This document shows, in pieces, positions 47,247 to 55,090 of a DNA stretch of 64,000 nucleotides (the first letter of the stretch is position 1; each line of letters begins with the position of its first letter). The stretch comes from Nocardioides daeguensis (GTDB taxonomy: Bacteria; Actinomycetota; Actinomycetes; Propionibacteriales; Nocardioidaceae), in NCBI RefSeq assembly GCF_019192965.1, contig NZ_JAHTKU010000026.1:1-64000 (forward strand), in the 5' to 3' direction. Position numbers and translations under genes: made by a program. The notes under the pieces were generated by a model that was given only the letters and a program-made list of their open reading frames with translations, was not told the DNA's origin and made no database searches.

Positions 47247-47290
47247 CAGCTCCGGGTCAGGTCCGGGTCAGGTCCGGGTCAGCTCCGGGC
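47247..47290. repeat. 11-bp tandem repeat, four units
   Basis: CAGCTCCGGGT, CAGGTCCGGGT twice, and a final CAGCTCCGGG run head to tail between the LysR stop and the end of the thioesterase gene. The stop codon of the thioesterase lies within the last unit, so slippage here could change its C-terminus. Confidence 0.8.
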
Positions 47291-47785
47291 GCGGATCGCG
47301 TCGATCTCCTGGCGCCGGGCGAGCCGGTGGGCGCGACGCACCTGCGCCTCGTGCATGCGCCGGCGGTCCTCGTCGGTCTCGGGCTCGAGCGCCGGGACGG
47401 GCCGCCCGTGGCCCGCGGCGTCGACCGCGACGAACACGAAGTAGGCCGAGCCGACGTGCAGCACCTTGCCCGCGGCGTCCCACGGCTCGGTCTCGATCCG
47501 GACCCCGATCTCCATCGAGGAGGTGCCGACCCAGTTGACCTGGCCGATGGTGCGGACGATGTCGCCGACCCGGACCGGCTCGAGGAACGCCATCTCGTCG
47601 AGCGCGGCGGTGACGGCCGGCCCCCCGCTGTGCCGCTGGGCGACGACCCCCGCGGTGGAGTCGGCCAGCTTGACCACCTCGCCGCCGTGGATGTTGCCCA
47701 GCAGGTTGGCCTGCGCCCGTGAGGTCAGCGTGGCCAGCTCGATGCGGGAGTACGACGGCGTGCGGGCCGCGACGATTTCGCTCAC
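47279..47785 (-). CDS. hotdog-fold acyl-CoA thioesterase
   Basis: A 168-residue thioesterase of the acyl-CoA hydrolase group. The signature NIHGGEVVKLADSTAGVVA, shortened as NIHGGEVVKLAD, holds the catalytic aspartate region (about residues 31-42), and VNWVGTSSMEIGVRI forms the second hotdog strand block. The C-terminal 35 residues are charged and Arg-rich. It hydrolyses medium to long acyl-CoAs in relatives. GTG 47785 follows TACCGT (47792-47797) by 6 nt; this -10 overlaps that of the divergent LCP gene by two bases. Confidence 0.9.
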   Translation of the reverse strand: MSEIVAARTPSYSRIELATLTSRAQANLLGNIHGGEVVKLADSTAGVVAQRHSGGPAVTAALDEMAFLEPVRVGDIVRTIGQVNWVGTSSMEIGVRIETEPWDAAGKVLHVGSAYFVFVAVDAAGHGRPVPALEPETDEDRRRMHEAQVRRAHRLARRQEIDAIRARS

Positions 47786-47791
47786 GGCCTG

Positions 47792-47801
47792 ACGGTAGCG
47801 T
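47792..47801. promoter_or_regulatory. overlapping divergent -10 boxes
   Basis: The minus -10 TACCGT (47792-47797, read in reverse) and the plus -10 TAGCGT (47796-47801) share the TA at 47796-47797. They serve two leaderless genes whose starts are only 23 bp apart, so the two promoters cannot be used at the same time. Confidence 0.55.
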
Positions 47802-47808
47802 CATGGGC

Positions 47809-49023
47809 ATGGCAGGGCGTGGCAACGACACCGGGGGCACCGGCGGCGAGGACTTCGACTGGGTCTACGGCCCCGGGGCGCAGGAGGGCCGACGGGGCTC
47901 CGCCGACCCCGAGCCCACCCGCCGGATCCCGGTCCAGCAGCGGCCCGGCGCCACCCCACCGCCGCCTCCGCCCCGACTGCCTCCCGCACAGCAGTACGGC
48001 GGCACGCCGCCGCCGTCCGGACGCCGTCCGGCTCCGTCCCCAGCTCCTGCCCCGGCTCCCCGGACGCGGGGCCGCAGCCGGTGGACGCGGCCGCGCACCT
48101 ACCTGCGGCTGGTGCTCCTGGTCCTCGTGCTGTGGCTGGTCTTCCTGGTCGCGGTGCCGCTGATCGCGTGGAACAAGGTCGAGAAGGTCGACTTCGAGCC
48201 GAGCGCCGAGCGGCCGGCCGAGCAACCCGGGACGACGTACCTCCTCGTCGGCAGCGACTCGCGCGCCGGTCTGTCGCCCGAGGAGCGCCGGAAGCTCCAC
48301 ACGGGCGATGCCGCGTCCGAGCTGACCGACACCATCCTGCTGCTGCACACCGGCGACGGCCCGACCACGTTGGTGTCCATCCCGCGCGACTCGCCGCTCG
48401 ACATCCCCGGGTTCGGCACCAGCAAGGTCAACTCGGCGTACGCCAAGGGCGGCACCCCCCTGCTCGTCCAGACCCTGGAGAAGGCGACCGGGCTGCGCGT
48501 CGACCAGTACGTCGAGATCGGCTTCGGCGGCCTCGTCGGCGTGGTCGACGCGGTCGGCGGGATCGAGATCTGCCCGAGGCAACGCATCCGCGACAAGGAC
48601 TCCGGGCTCAACGTGAAGAAGGGCTGCCAGGAGGTCGACGGCGCGACCGCGCTGGCCTACGCGCGGGCCCGCAAGTACAGCCCGATCTCCGACCTCGCGC
48701 GGGTCCAGCAGCAGCGTGAGGTGATCGCCGCGGTCGGCGAGGAGGTGTTGTCCCCCTGGTCGGTGCTCAACCCGGTCCGTTGGTGGGAGCTGAACGCCGC
48801 GGTCCCCGACTTCTTCCGGTTCGGCACGACGACCGGGCCGGTCGATGCCGGCAGGTGGGCGCTGGCGATGACCAAGGTGGAGAAGTCGTGCACCGTCCCG
48901 CTCGCCCGGGCCGACACCACGTGGGACACCGCGCGCGCGAAGCAGCTGTTCGGCAAGATCGCCGCTGACCGGACCGACGAGATCACCGCCGATCTCTGCA
49001 CGGCCACCGGCCTCGCCCGCTGA
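47809..49023 (+). CDS. LytR-CpsA-Psr (LCP) family phosphotransferase
   Basis: A 404-residue LCP enzyme of the common single-helix form. The first 95 residues are a cytoplasmic Pro/Arg-rich tail, followed by one membrane helix (about 102-123). The outside domain has TYLLVGSDSRAGLS, TDTILLLHT, VSIPRDSPLDIPG and the arginine/aspartate core, then YARARKYSPISDLARVQQQ, shortened as YARARKYSPISDLARVQ. It attaches polymers to peptidoglycan, like the first LCP gene. ATG 47809 follows TAGCGT (47796-47801) by 7 nt. Confidence 0.93.
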   Translation: MAGRGNDTGGTGGEDFDWVYGPGAQEGRRGSADPEPTRRIPVQQRPGATPPPPPPRLPPAQQYGGTPPPSGRRPAPSPAPAPAPRTRGRSRWTRPRTYLRLVLLVLVLWLVFLVAVPLIAWNKVEKVDFEPSAERPAEQPGTTYLLVGSDSRAGLSPEERRKLHTGDAASELTDTILLLHTGDGPTTLVSIPRDSPLDIPGFGTSKVNSAYAKGGTPLLVQTLEKATGLRVDQYVEIGFGGLVGVVDAVGGIEICPRQRIRDKDSGLNVKKGCQEVDGATALAYARARKYSPISDLARVQQQREVIAAVGEEVLSPWSVLNPVRWWELNAAVPDFFRFGTTTGPVDAGRWALAMTKVEKSCTVPLARADTTWDTARAKQLFGKIAADRTDEITADLCTATGLAR

Positions 49024-49042
49024 CCGCACCCCCGGAGGACCC

Positions 49043-49906
49043 GTGTACGAGACCCTGACCTGGCACGTCGACGACGACGGCATCGCCACGTTGACGCTGC
49101 ACCGCCCCGACGCGCTCAACGCGTTCGACCTCACCATGGCCCGCGAGCTGCTCGAGGTGTTCCTCACCGACGCCCGCGACGACGCCGTGCGCGCGGTCGT
49201 CGTGACCGGCTCGGGGCGCGCGTTCTGCGCGGGCATGGACCTCTCCGCCGAGGGCAACGTGTTCGGGCTCGACGAGTCGCTGTCCCCGACGCCCGAGGAG
49301 TTCCGGGCGGCGTACGACGAGCAACCGTTCGCCGACGGCATCCGCGACACCGGCGGCAAGATCACCCTGGCGATCCACGCGCTGCCGAAGCCGGTCATCG
49401 CCGCGATCAACGGCCCGGCGGTGGGCATCGGCGCCACCATGACCTTGGCCATGGACCTGCGCCTGGCCTCGACGAAGGCCCGGATCGGGTTCGTCTTCGG
49501 TCGGCTGGGGATCGTCCCCGAGGCGTGCTCGAGCTGGTTCCTGCCGCGCATCGTCGGCATCCAGCAGGCCCTCGAGTGGGTCTACTCGGCCGACGTCCTC
49601 ACCGCCGAGCAGGCCCTCGCCGGCCGGCTGGTGCGCAGTCTCCACGAGCCCGAGGATCTGCTGCCGGCGGCGTACGAGCTGGCGCGGTCGTTCGTCACGG
49701 ACCGCTCGCCGGTCGCGCTGGGCCTGGCCAAGCAGCTGCTGTACCGCAACAGCGCCGCCGCCGAGCCGCTCGAGGCCCACCTCACCGACTCGCTGGCCAT
49801 GTTCTGGACCTCGATCGGCGACGGCAAGGAGGGCGTCGCGGCGTTCCTCGAGAAGCGGGCGCCGCAGTTCACCGGCAAGGCCAGCGAGCTGCCCCGGATC
49901 GTGTGA
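49043..49906 (+). CDS. enoyl-CoA hydratase/isomerase family protein
   Basis: A 287-residue crotonase-fold enzyme. The oxyanion hole is in AFCAGMDLSAEG and INGPAVGIGATMTLAMDLRLAS, shortened as NGPAVGIGATM. A catalytic-type acidic residue follows in GIVPEACSSWFLPRIVG. The second catalytic glutamate of classical hydratases is less clear, so isomerase or related reactions are possible. GTG 49043 lies 19 bp after the LCP stop, close enough for cotranscription. Fatty-acid breakdown or related metabolism is likely. Confidence 0.9.
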   Translation: MYETLTWHVDDDGIATLTLHRPDALNAFDLTMARELLEVFLTDARDDAVRAVVVTGSGRAFCAGMDLSAEGNVFGLDESLSPTPEEFRAAYDEQPFADGIRDTGGKITLAIHALPKPVIAAINGPAVGIGATMTLAMDLRLASTKARIGFVFGRLGIVPEACSSWFLPRIVGIQQALEWVYSADVLTAEQALAGRLVRSLHEPEDLLPAAYELARSFVTDRSPVALGLAKQLLYRNSAAAEPLEAHLTDSLAMFWTSIGDGKEGVAAFLEKRAPQFTGKASELPRIV

Positions 49907-49928
49907 GCGTGGCCGGTGGGCCGGTGGC

Positions 49929-50072
49929 TCACATCGCCATGAACAGGATCTCCTCGCGGCTGTACTCCCGACCCGGGTGCTCGGCCGCGAGGTGCTCCTG
50001 CACCTTCTCGACGAGCTCGTCGTCGGTGTCGGCACGCAGGGTGGTGGCACAGGGGCAGCGCAACGAGGGCAT
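49929..50072 (-). CDS. small DUF1059-like protein
   Basis: A 47-residue protein too short for most gene finders. It reads MPSLRCPCATTLRADTDDE and so on, with LVEKVQEHLAAEHPGREYSREEILFMAM, shortened as ELVEKVQEHLAAEHPG. The pattern of two cysteines, an acidic TDDELVEKVQEH helix and a histidine matches the DUF1059 group. A strong ribosome site (GGAGG, 5 nt before ATG) supports it. It converges with the enoyl-CoA hydratase gene and diverges from the GH6 gene. Role unknown; it may be a small metal-binding protein. Confidence 0.75.
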   Translation of the reverse strand: MPSLRCPCATTLRADTDDELVEKVQEHLAAEHPGREYSREEILFMAM

Positions 50073-50164
50073 CGAGACCTCCGGGGAGCGGGAACAGGAG
50101 CGAGCTCCAGTCTAGGGCTGCGCCGAGTTCGAGACGAGCAGCCGTCCGGGTTAGCCTCGACGCG

Positions 50165-51451
50165 ATGCTGCTGAGCCCTGGAGTCCCCGTCCGCCGAGCC
50201 CTCGCGTCCCTCGTCGCCGTGCTGGCCACCGCCGCTCTTGCCGGGTGTGCCGACCAGGAGCCGTCGCCCGCGGAGCCCGCGGCGGCACCCACCTCCGCGC
50301 CGCCGACGACGGCCACTCCCGAGGCCGCCCCGCCACCGCTGCCGGTGCAGCAGCCGACCCCGACGCCGCAGGCCCCGAAGCAGCGGCGCTACGTCCGCGA
50401 CAAGGAGGTCTGGCAGCGCGCCCAGCCGGCACACCTGCAGAACCTCGACAACCCGCTCGCCGAGCGGCGCTGGGGCGTCTACCGGGGTGACCTCGAGCAG
50501 ACCTGGCGGGCCTACGAGTCGGCCGGCGGCGAGACGAGGCGGCAGCTCGGCAAGATCGCGCTGCGCCCGAAGTCCCTGTGGCTCGGCGACTGGAGCGGCT
50601 CGCCGGAGCGGATCGGCTCGGTCGTGCGCGAGTACGTCGAGAACGCGTCCGGCGGCGACCCGAAGGTCCTCGTCCAGCTCGCCGTCTTCCGGATGGACCC
50701 GTGGGAGCACGCCGTGTGCGGCGGCCGCGCGCCGTCCCGTGGCGCCCAGGACACCTACCGTCGCTGGATCAGCAACGCCGCCCGCGCCCTCGGCCGCCAG
50801 CACACCGCCGTGATCCTCCAGCCGGACCTGCCGTTCTGGTGGTGCTCGAACCGCGCCGTGACCAGCTCGTTGATCACCTATGCCGTGAAGGCCTTCTCCG
50901 CGCAGCCCCACACCAGCGTCTACCTCGACGCCGGCGCCGCCGACTGGAGCAGCACGCCCCAGACGGGCGCGCCCCGCGCCACCCAGGCCGCCGACCTGCT
51001 GCTCGCGAACGGCATCGCCCACGCGCGCGGCTTCGCCCTCAACGCCACCCACTACGTCGGCACCGAGGAGAGCGTCGCCTACGGCGCCGAGCTCGCCCGG
51101 ATCCTGCGCCAGCGCGGCGTCAAGGGCGTCCACTTCGTCGTCGACACCGCGCAGAACGGCAACGGGATGATGTGGCCGGAGGTCGAGGCACAGGGCAGCC
51201 GGGTCAACGACAACGCCCGGGTCTGCGGCTCCACCGCCGACCGCCGCGGTTGCGTCACCCTCGGCATCCCGCCGACCTCGCGCGTCGGCGACCCGCGTTG
51301 GGGCCTGTCTCCCGCGGTGACGCGGGAGGCGAAGAAGTACGTCGACGGCTTCATGTGGTTCGCCCGACCCTGGCTGTTCATGCAGGCCAACTGGCGGGGC
51401 CCGGACCGGGCCCTCGGCATGGCTCGCAGCACGCGGTGGTCGGCGCCGTAG
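50165..51451 (+). CDS. glycoside hydrolase family 6 lipoprotein
   Basis: A 428-residue exported enzyme. The lipobox LAGC (cysteine about residue 28) anchors it, followed by a Pro/Thr-rich linker of about 50 residues. The GH6 barrel begins GVYRGDLEQTWRAYESA and has ILQPDLPFWW, YLDAGAADWSS and VDTAQNGNGMMW, typical GH6 blocks. The usual catalytic acid motif (PDRDC) is replaced by MDPWEHAVCGG, as in a distinct actinobacterial subgroup, so substrate use may differ from classical cellulases. ATG 50165 follows TAGCCT (50152-50157) by 7 nt. Confidence 0.88.
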   Translation: MLLSPGVPVRRALASLVAVLATAALAGCADQEPSPAEPAAAPTSAPPTTATPEAAPPPLPVQQPTPTPQAPKQRRYVRDKEVWQRAQPAHLQNLDNPLAERRWGVYRGDLEQTWRAYESAGGETRRQLGKIALRPKSLWLGDWSGSPERIGSVVREYVENASGGDPKVLVQLAVFRMDPWEHAVCGGRAPSRGAQDTYRRWISNAARALGRQHTAVILQPDLPFWWCSNRAVTSSLITYAVKAFSAQPHTSVYLDAGAADWSSTPQTGAPRATQAADLLLANGIAHARGFALNATHYVGTEESVAYGAELARILRQRGVKGVHFVVDTAQNGNGMMWPEVEAQGSRVNDNARVCGSTADRRGCVTLGIPPTSRVGDPRWGLSPAVTREAKKYVDGFMWFARPWLFMQANWRGPDRALGMARSTRWSAP

Positions 51452-51480
51452 CTCCCGCTCGCCCGGGGCGCGGTCGCGGC

Positions 51481-51571
51481 GGCCCGGGAAAAGCAGCGCC
51501 GGGCGGCCCCCGCGGGGGCGGGCGGCGGGGGGGGGGGGGGGGGAGGCGGCCGCGGGGCGGCGGGGGGGGGC
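51481..51571. other. low-complexity poly-G / GC block, possible assembly error
   Basis: A run of 17 Gs (51527-51543) and another of 9 Gs (51562-51570) lie in a stretch made almost only of G and C. It falls in the tail region of the LPxTG gene and 30 bp after the GH6 stop. Such runs are rare even in GC-rich genomes and often mark false base calls or a bad join. Confidence 0.8.
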
Positions 51572-52105
51572 GCGGCCGACACCACCGGCGCCGACGGCGA
51601 CGAGACCGCCGCCGAGGAGCAGCCAGGCCATGTCGGGGCCACCGGTGTTGGGCAGCGCGCCGCCCGGCTCGCCACCGTCGGCCGCCCCGATCCGGAAGCG
51701 GGTGGAGTCGGACGACGGCAAGAACAGCGCCGTGTTGTCCGGCGAGAAGTCCTGCCGGGCGAGGTAGGCGCCCTTCGGCAGGCGCGGGCCGGTGACCCGG
51801 ATCGGCCGGTCGGTGAAGTGCACCGTCGTGGTGAACACCGGCTTGGACACGAGGGCACGCGCGCCGCGGGCGGCGGTGCCGCTCGAGGAGACCGTGACCG
51901 CGATGTCGCCGGCCGGCGGCGTCGGGTAGTCGGCGCTCGCGCTGACCTCCAGCACGATCGGCTTGCCCGGTTCGGCGGTGATGACCTGGATGTGGCTCAC
52001 GGTCGGGATCTTGGCCGTGTAGCCGTCTTCGGCACCCGCGGGCGCCGACGGCGCGAGCGCGAATGCGGCAGCGAGCATGCCGAGCGCAGCTAGCTTCTTG
52101 AGCAC
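51572..52105 (-). CDS. sortase substrate, LPNTG surface protein (3' end uncertain)
   Basis: An exported protein starting MLKKLAALGMLAAAFALAPSAPAGA (signal peptide; shortened as MLKKLAALGMLAAAFALAPS), about 178 residues up to the poly-G block. The outside part is a small beta-rich domain. Near residues 151-156 comes LPNTGG, followed by the hydrophobic segment MAWLLLGGGLVAVGAGGV, a sortase anchoring signal. A short basic tail and stop should follow, but the sequence runs without a stop through the G tracts into the GH6 antisense region, so the true end is unclear. GTG 52105 has a perfect AAGGAGG upstream. Sortase gene is next. Confidence 0.75.
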
Positions 52106-52214
52106 GTGTCCTCCTTGAACTTCCCCATGCAACGACCCGGCGCGTTCAAGGTGACGGGCAGTGCGTTGGCAGCAGACTAGTGCACACGTCACCAAACCGG
52201 CTCACCCGTCCGCC

Positions 52215-52994
52215 TCACCCCAGCGCGGAGTCGGTCGGCGTCGTCTCGACCAGGTGCCCGAAGAGCACCGAGCGGTTGTCGGTGTGGAAGATCTCCGAAC
52301 AGGTGAGCAGGGTGATCAGGTGGTCCCCCGCGTCGGCCGGGGGCTGGGTGCCGCCCTTCGGGTTGACCGGCTTCGGGTCGAGCACCCAGGTCTGGGTGAA
52401 CGGGATGACGAGGTCCTCCCCGCCGGTGTCGAGGACGTAGGTGTAGGTCGCGGCTCGGGTCTCGACGACGACCTGGTCGCCCGGCTCCAGCGACGGCAGC
52501 TCGGCGAAGGGCTCGCCGTGGGTCACCCGGTGCCCGGCGAGGACGTAGTTGCCGGCTGCGCCGGCGTCGGCGGTGTCGGCCATGTGGCCCACACCGGCGG
52601 CGAGCACCTCCGGGCTGGAGCCCTCGAGGACCGGGACGGCGTAGTCCTTGCCGAACTTCGAGATGTGCAGGATCGCGGTGGCGTTGCCGAACTCGGTGCG
52701 GACGACGTCCTGGCCCTCACCCCAGCCGGAGTGCAGCGCGCGGCGCACGTCGTCCTGACGCTGCGCGGACTGCCAGTTGGTGCCCCAGAACTGCCAGGCC
52801 ACCCAGCCCAGCACCGCCAGGCCGGCGAGGATCAGGCCGCAGCCGGCCCAGAACGAGATCCGGCGGCGGCTCGACCCGGGCTCCGTCGCCGCCGGGGCGT
52901 CGGCGGGACGCGAACGGCGCCGTCGCACGCGCACGCGCTGGGTCCCGGTCGGCCCTGTCGGCTCGGTGCCGTCGGGCAGGTCGGTCTGCGTCAT
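52215..52994 (-). CDS. sortase, class E-like
   Basis: A 259-residue membrane transpeptidase that attaches LPxTG-type proteins to the wall. An Arg-rich cytoplasmic start is followed by one helix (about 50-70). The catalytic residues are visible: histidine in NYVLAGHRVTHGEP (about residue 154), cysteine in TLLTCSEIFHTDNRS (about 231) and the arginine just after. The TLxTC form and length fit class E sortases of Actinobacteria. It lies between two genes for LPxTG proteins on the same strand, a compact sortase island. AGGAGG precedes ATG 52994. Confidence 0.92.
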   Translation of the reverse strand: MTQTDLPDGTEPTGPTGTQRVRVRRRRSRPADAPAATEPGSSRRRISFWAGCGLILAGLAVLGWVAWQFWGTNWQSAQRQDDVRRALHSGWGEGQDVVRTEFGNATAILHISKFGKDYAVPVLEGSSPEVLAAGVGHMADTADAGAAGNYVLAGHRVTHGEPFAELPSLEPGDQVVVETRAATYTYVLDTGGEDLVIPFTQTWVLDPKPVNPKGGTQPPADAGDHLITLLTCSEIFHTDNRSVLFGHLVETTPTDSALG

Positions 52995-53063
52995 GGGGCT
53001 CCCTCCTCGCGGGGCCCCGCCTCGGATGGCCCCACCTCATCCAACGCGGTGCGCACTCGGGTG

Positions 53064-53582
53064 TCACGTCCGGCGGCGGCCTCGCCCCACGAGCCCACCA
53101 CCGCCCGCCACCAGTCCGATCCCGGCGAGAAGGAGTCCCAGGTGCGGGCCACCGGTGTCGGGAAGCGCCCCACCGACCGCGTCGGCCCGCTCGACGCCGA
53201 GGTTGACCGTCACGGCGTCCCGGCATCCGGAGAACTTCGTCGGGTCGTCCGGGACGAAGCTGACCCGCACCCGGTGCTCACCGCGGCTCAGCCGGGGTCC
53301 GTGGACCTCCGCCGACGTGCCGTCGTAGCGCACCGTCGTGGAGAAGGTGCGGTCGACTCCGACGCTCACCGTCCCGGTCGGCTGCAGGTTCCCGGCAGCA
53401 GTCACCCGGACGCGCACCACGACCCTGTCGCCGACCAGCGCGATCGGCACGGCGACCCGGCACGACGCCGGCAGGGTGGGCGTGTAGGGATCTGCGGACG
53501 CGGGACTCCCCACCCCGATCAGGGCGAACAGGAACGCGAGGGGTGCCGCGACGGCACTCCCCAGGACCAGGTAACGACGCAT
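53064..53582 (-). CDS. sortase substrate, LPDTG surface protein
   Basis: A 172-residue exported protein. The signal peptide runs from MRRYLVLGSAVAAPLAF to about ASA-DPY. A beta-rich domain with one disulfide-like pair of cysteines (SCRVAVPIALVGD, GCRDAVTVNLG) resembles that of the other substrate. The anchoring signal is LPDTGG (about 139-144), a hydrophobic stretch and the basic tail GRGRRRT. This tail shows what the neighbouring LPNTG gene should end with. ATG 53582 is preferred to TTG 53585. A 10-bp palindrome lies upstream. Confidence 0.88.
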   Translation of the reverse strand: MRRYLVLGSAVAAPLAFLFALIGVGSPASADPYTPTLPASCRVAVPIALVGDRVVVRVRVTAAGNLQPTGTVSVGVDRTFSTTVRYDGTSAEVHGPRLSRGEHRVRVSFVPDDPTKFSGCRDAVTVNLGVERADAVGGALPDTGGPHLGLLLAGIGLVAGGGGLVGRGRRRT

Positions 53583-53622
53583 CAAGACGACCCCATCTCC
53601 CGAAAGATGAAAAAGGGAATGC

Positions 53623-53651
53623 TTCGCCCATCGCCCCGGTGGATGGGCGAA
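53623..53651 (-). promoter_or_regulatory. 10-bp inverted repeat upstream of the LPDTG gene
   Basis: TTCGCCCATC (53623-53632) and GATGGGCGAA (53642-53651) form a perfect stem with a 9-nt loop. A second, shorter hairpin (CATCT/AGATG) lies nearer the gene. It could be a leader structure or an operator. No known riboswitch is recognised. Confidence 0.4.
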
Positions 53652-53771
53652 CTCGAGGGTCCAACGTCGGCGCTGCCACCTTCGTTACGGGCGGACCCGG
53701 GTTTTCCACCTCGTCGCCGCCTGCCTCGTCGCCGCCGCCAGCGGCGCGGAGGGTGGCTGGTCCCGACAGCA

Positions 53772-53806
53772 GAGCGCCCCGCAGCCCAGAGGGCTGCGGG
53801 GCGCTC
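53772..53806. terminator. strong hairpin terminator
   Basis: A 16-bp perfect stem, GAGCGCCCCGCAGCCC (53772-53787) with GGGCTGCGGGGCGCTC (53791-53806), and a 3-nt loop lie 44 bp after the acyl-CoA dehydrogenase stop. No T tract follows on either side, so it may work with Rho or as a barrier. The rest of 53586-53849 shows no gene. Confidence 0.75.
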
Positions 53807-53849
53807 GCGCGAAGCCGGCGCCCAGGGAACATCCCCCGGGCCGCGCGGG

Positions 53850-55016
53850 TCACAGCTCGCTCTGCACCCCGGCGAGGAGCTGGCGGGCCATCACGATGCG
53901 CTGCACCTGGTTGGTGCCCTCGTAGATCTGGGTGATCTTGGCGTCGCGCATCATCCGCTCGACCGGGTAGTCGCGGGTGAAGCCGTAGCCACCGAGGACC
54001 TGCACCGCGTTGGTGGCGACCTCCATCGCGACGTCGGAGGCGAAGCACTTGGCCGCGGCGCCGAAGAAGGTCAGGTCACTGTCGCCGCGCTCGGACCGGC
54101 CGGCGGCGGCGTAGGTCAGCTGGCGGGCCGCCTCGACCTTCATGCCCATGTCGGCGAGCAGGAACTGCAGGCCCTGGAAGTCGGCGATCGCCTTGCCGAA
54201 CTGCTGCCGCTCCTTGGCGTAGCCGAGCGCGTAGTCCAGCGCTCCCTGGGCGACGCCGACGGCCTGGGCGGCGATGGTGATGCGGGTGTGGTCGAGGGTC
54301 TTCATGGCGTACTCGAAGCCCTTGCCCTCCTCGCCGATGATCCGGTCGCCGGGGATCCGGACGTTGTCGAAGTAGACCTCGCGGGTCGGCGAGCCCTTGA
54401 TGCCGAGCTTCTTCTCCGGCGCACCGAAGGACACGCCCTCGTCGGACTTCTCGACGACGAAGGCCGAGATGCCCTTGCTGCGCTTGTCCGGGTCGGTCAT
54501 CGCCAGCACGGTGTAGAACTCCGACTCCCCCGCGTTGGTGATCCAGCGCTTGGTGCCGTTGAGGACCCAGCCGTCGCCGTCGCGCACGGCGCGTGTCTTC
54601 TGGTTGGCGGCGTCGGAGCCGGCGTCGGGCTCCGAGAGGCAGTAGGAGAAGCCCTCGCCGGCCGCGAGCCGGCGTAGGTACTTCGCCTTGAGCTCCTCGG
54701 AGCCGCCGATCATGACGGGCAGCGAGCCGAGCTTGTTGACCGCGGGGATCAGCGAGGCCGCCACGTCGGCGCGGGCGACCTCCTCGATGACCAGCACGGT
54801 GGCCAGGGCGTCGGCCCCGGCGCCGCCGTACGCCTCCGGGACGTGGGGCGCGTGGAAGTCGGCCGCACGCAGCGCCTCGGCCGCCTCGCGCGGGTAGCGG
54901 GCCTGCTCGTCGACCTCGGCCGCGAACGGCGCGACCTTGGCGTCGCAGATCGCGCGCACGGCCTCGCGGATGGCCTGGTGCTCCTCGGACAGGGCGTACA
55001 TCGGGTAGTCGCTCAC
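53850..55016 (-). CDS. acyl-CoA dehydrogenase
   Basis: A 388-residue FAD enzyme. Typical blocks are LSEPDAGSDAA (flavin and substrate region), WITNAGESEFYTVLAMT, GIKGSPTREVYFDNVRIP, and the C-terminal catalytic base in IYEGTNQVQRIVMARQLL, shortened as IYEGTNQVQRIV. The family oxidises acyl-CoA to enoyl-CoA with an electron-transfer flavoprotein. GTG 55016 is divergent from a TetR gene, which very likely represses it. The terminator at 53772-53806 follows. Confidence 0.95.
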   Translation of the reverse strand: MSDYPMYALSEEHQAIREAVRAICDAKVAPFAAEVDEQARYPREAAEALRAADFHAPHVPEAYGGAGADALATVLVIEEVARADVAASLIPAVNKLGSLPVMIGGSEELKAKYLRRLAAGEGFSYCLSEPDAGSDAANQKTRAVRDGDGWVLNGTKRWITNAGESEFYTVLAMTDPDKRSKGISAFVVEKSDEGVSFGAPEKKLGIKGSPTREVYFDNVRIPGDRIIGEEGKGFEYAMKTLDHTRITIAAQAVGVAQGALDYALGYAKERQQFGKAIADFQGLQFLLADMGMKVEAARQLTYAAAGRSERGDSDLTFFGAAAKCFASDVAMEVATNAVQVLGGYGFTRDYPVERMMRDAKITQIYEGTNQVQRIVMARQLLAGVQSEL

Positions 55017-55029
55017 GACGGCTCTCCTG

Positions 55030-55063
55030 GTCTCGTTGGTACTCAGTATCGTACTGGCGAGAC
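55030..55063. promoter_or_regulatory. TetR operator, two-arm palindrome
   Basis: Two pairs of arms share one centre (55046.5): GTCTCG at 55030-55035 with CGAGAC at 55058-55063, and GTAC at 55039-55042 with GTAC at 55051-55054. The site lies between the divergent TetR and acyl-CoA dehydrogenase genes and ends 15 bp before the TetR -10 element. Confidence 0.7.
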
Positions 55064-55090
55064 TCCGTCCCGTCGAGTTAAGGTCGACCC

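Noticed and set aside
48983-51571. Frame of the LPNTG gene open through the GH6 gene
   Set aside because: It is antisense to clear GH6, DUF1059-like and hydratase genes; the missing stop is due to the poly-G block.
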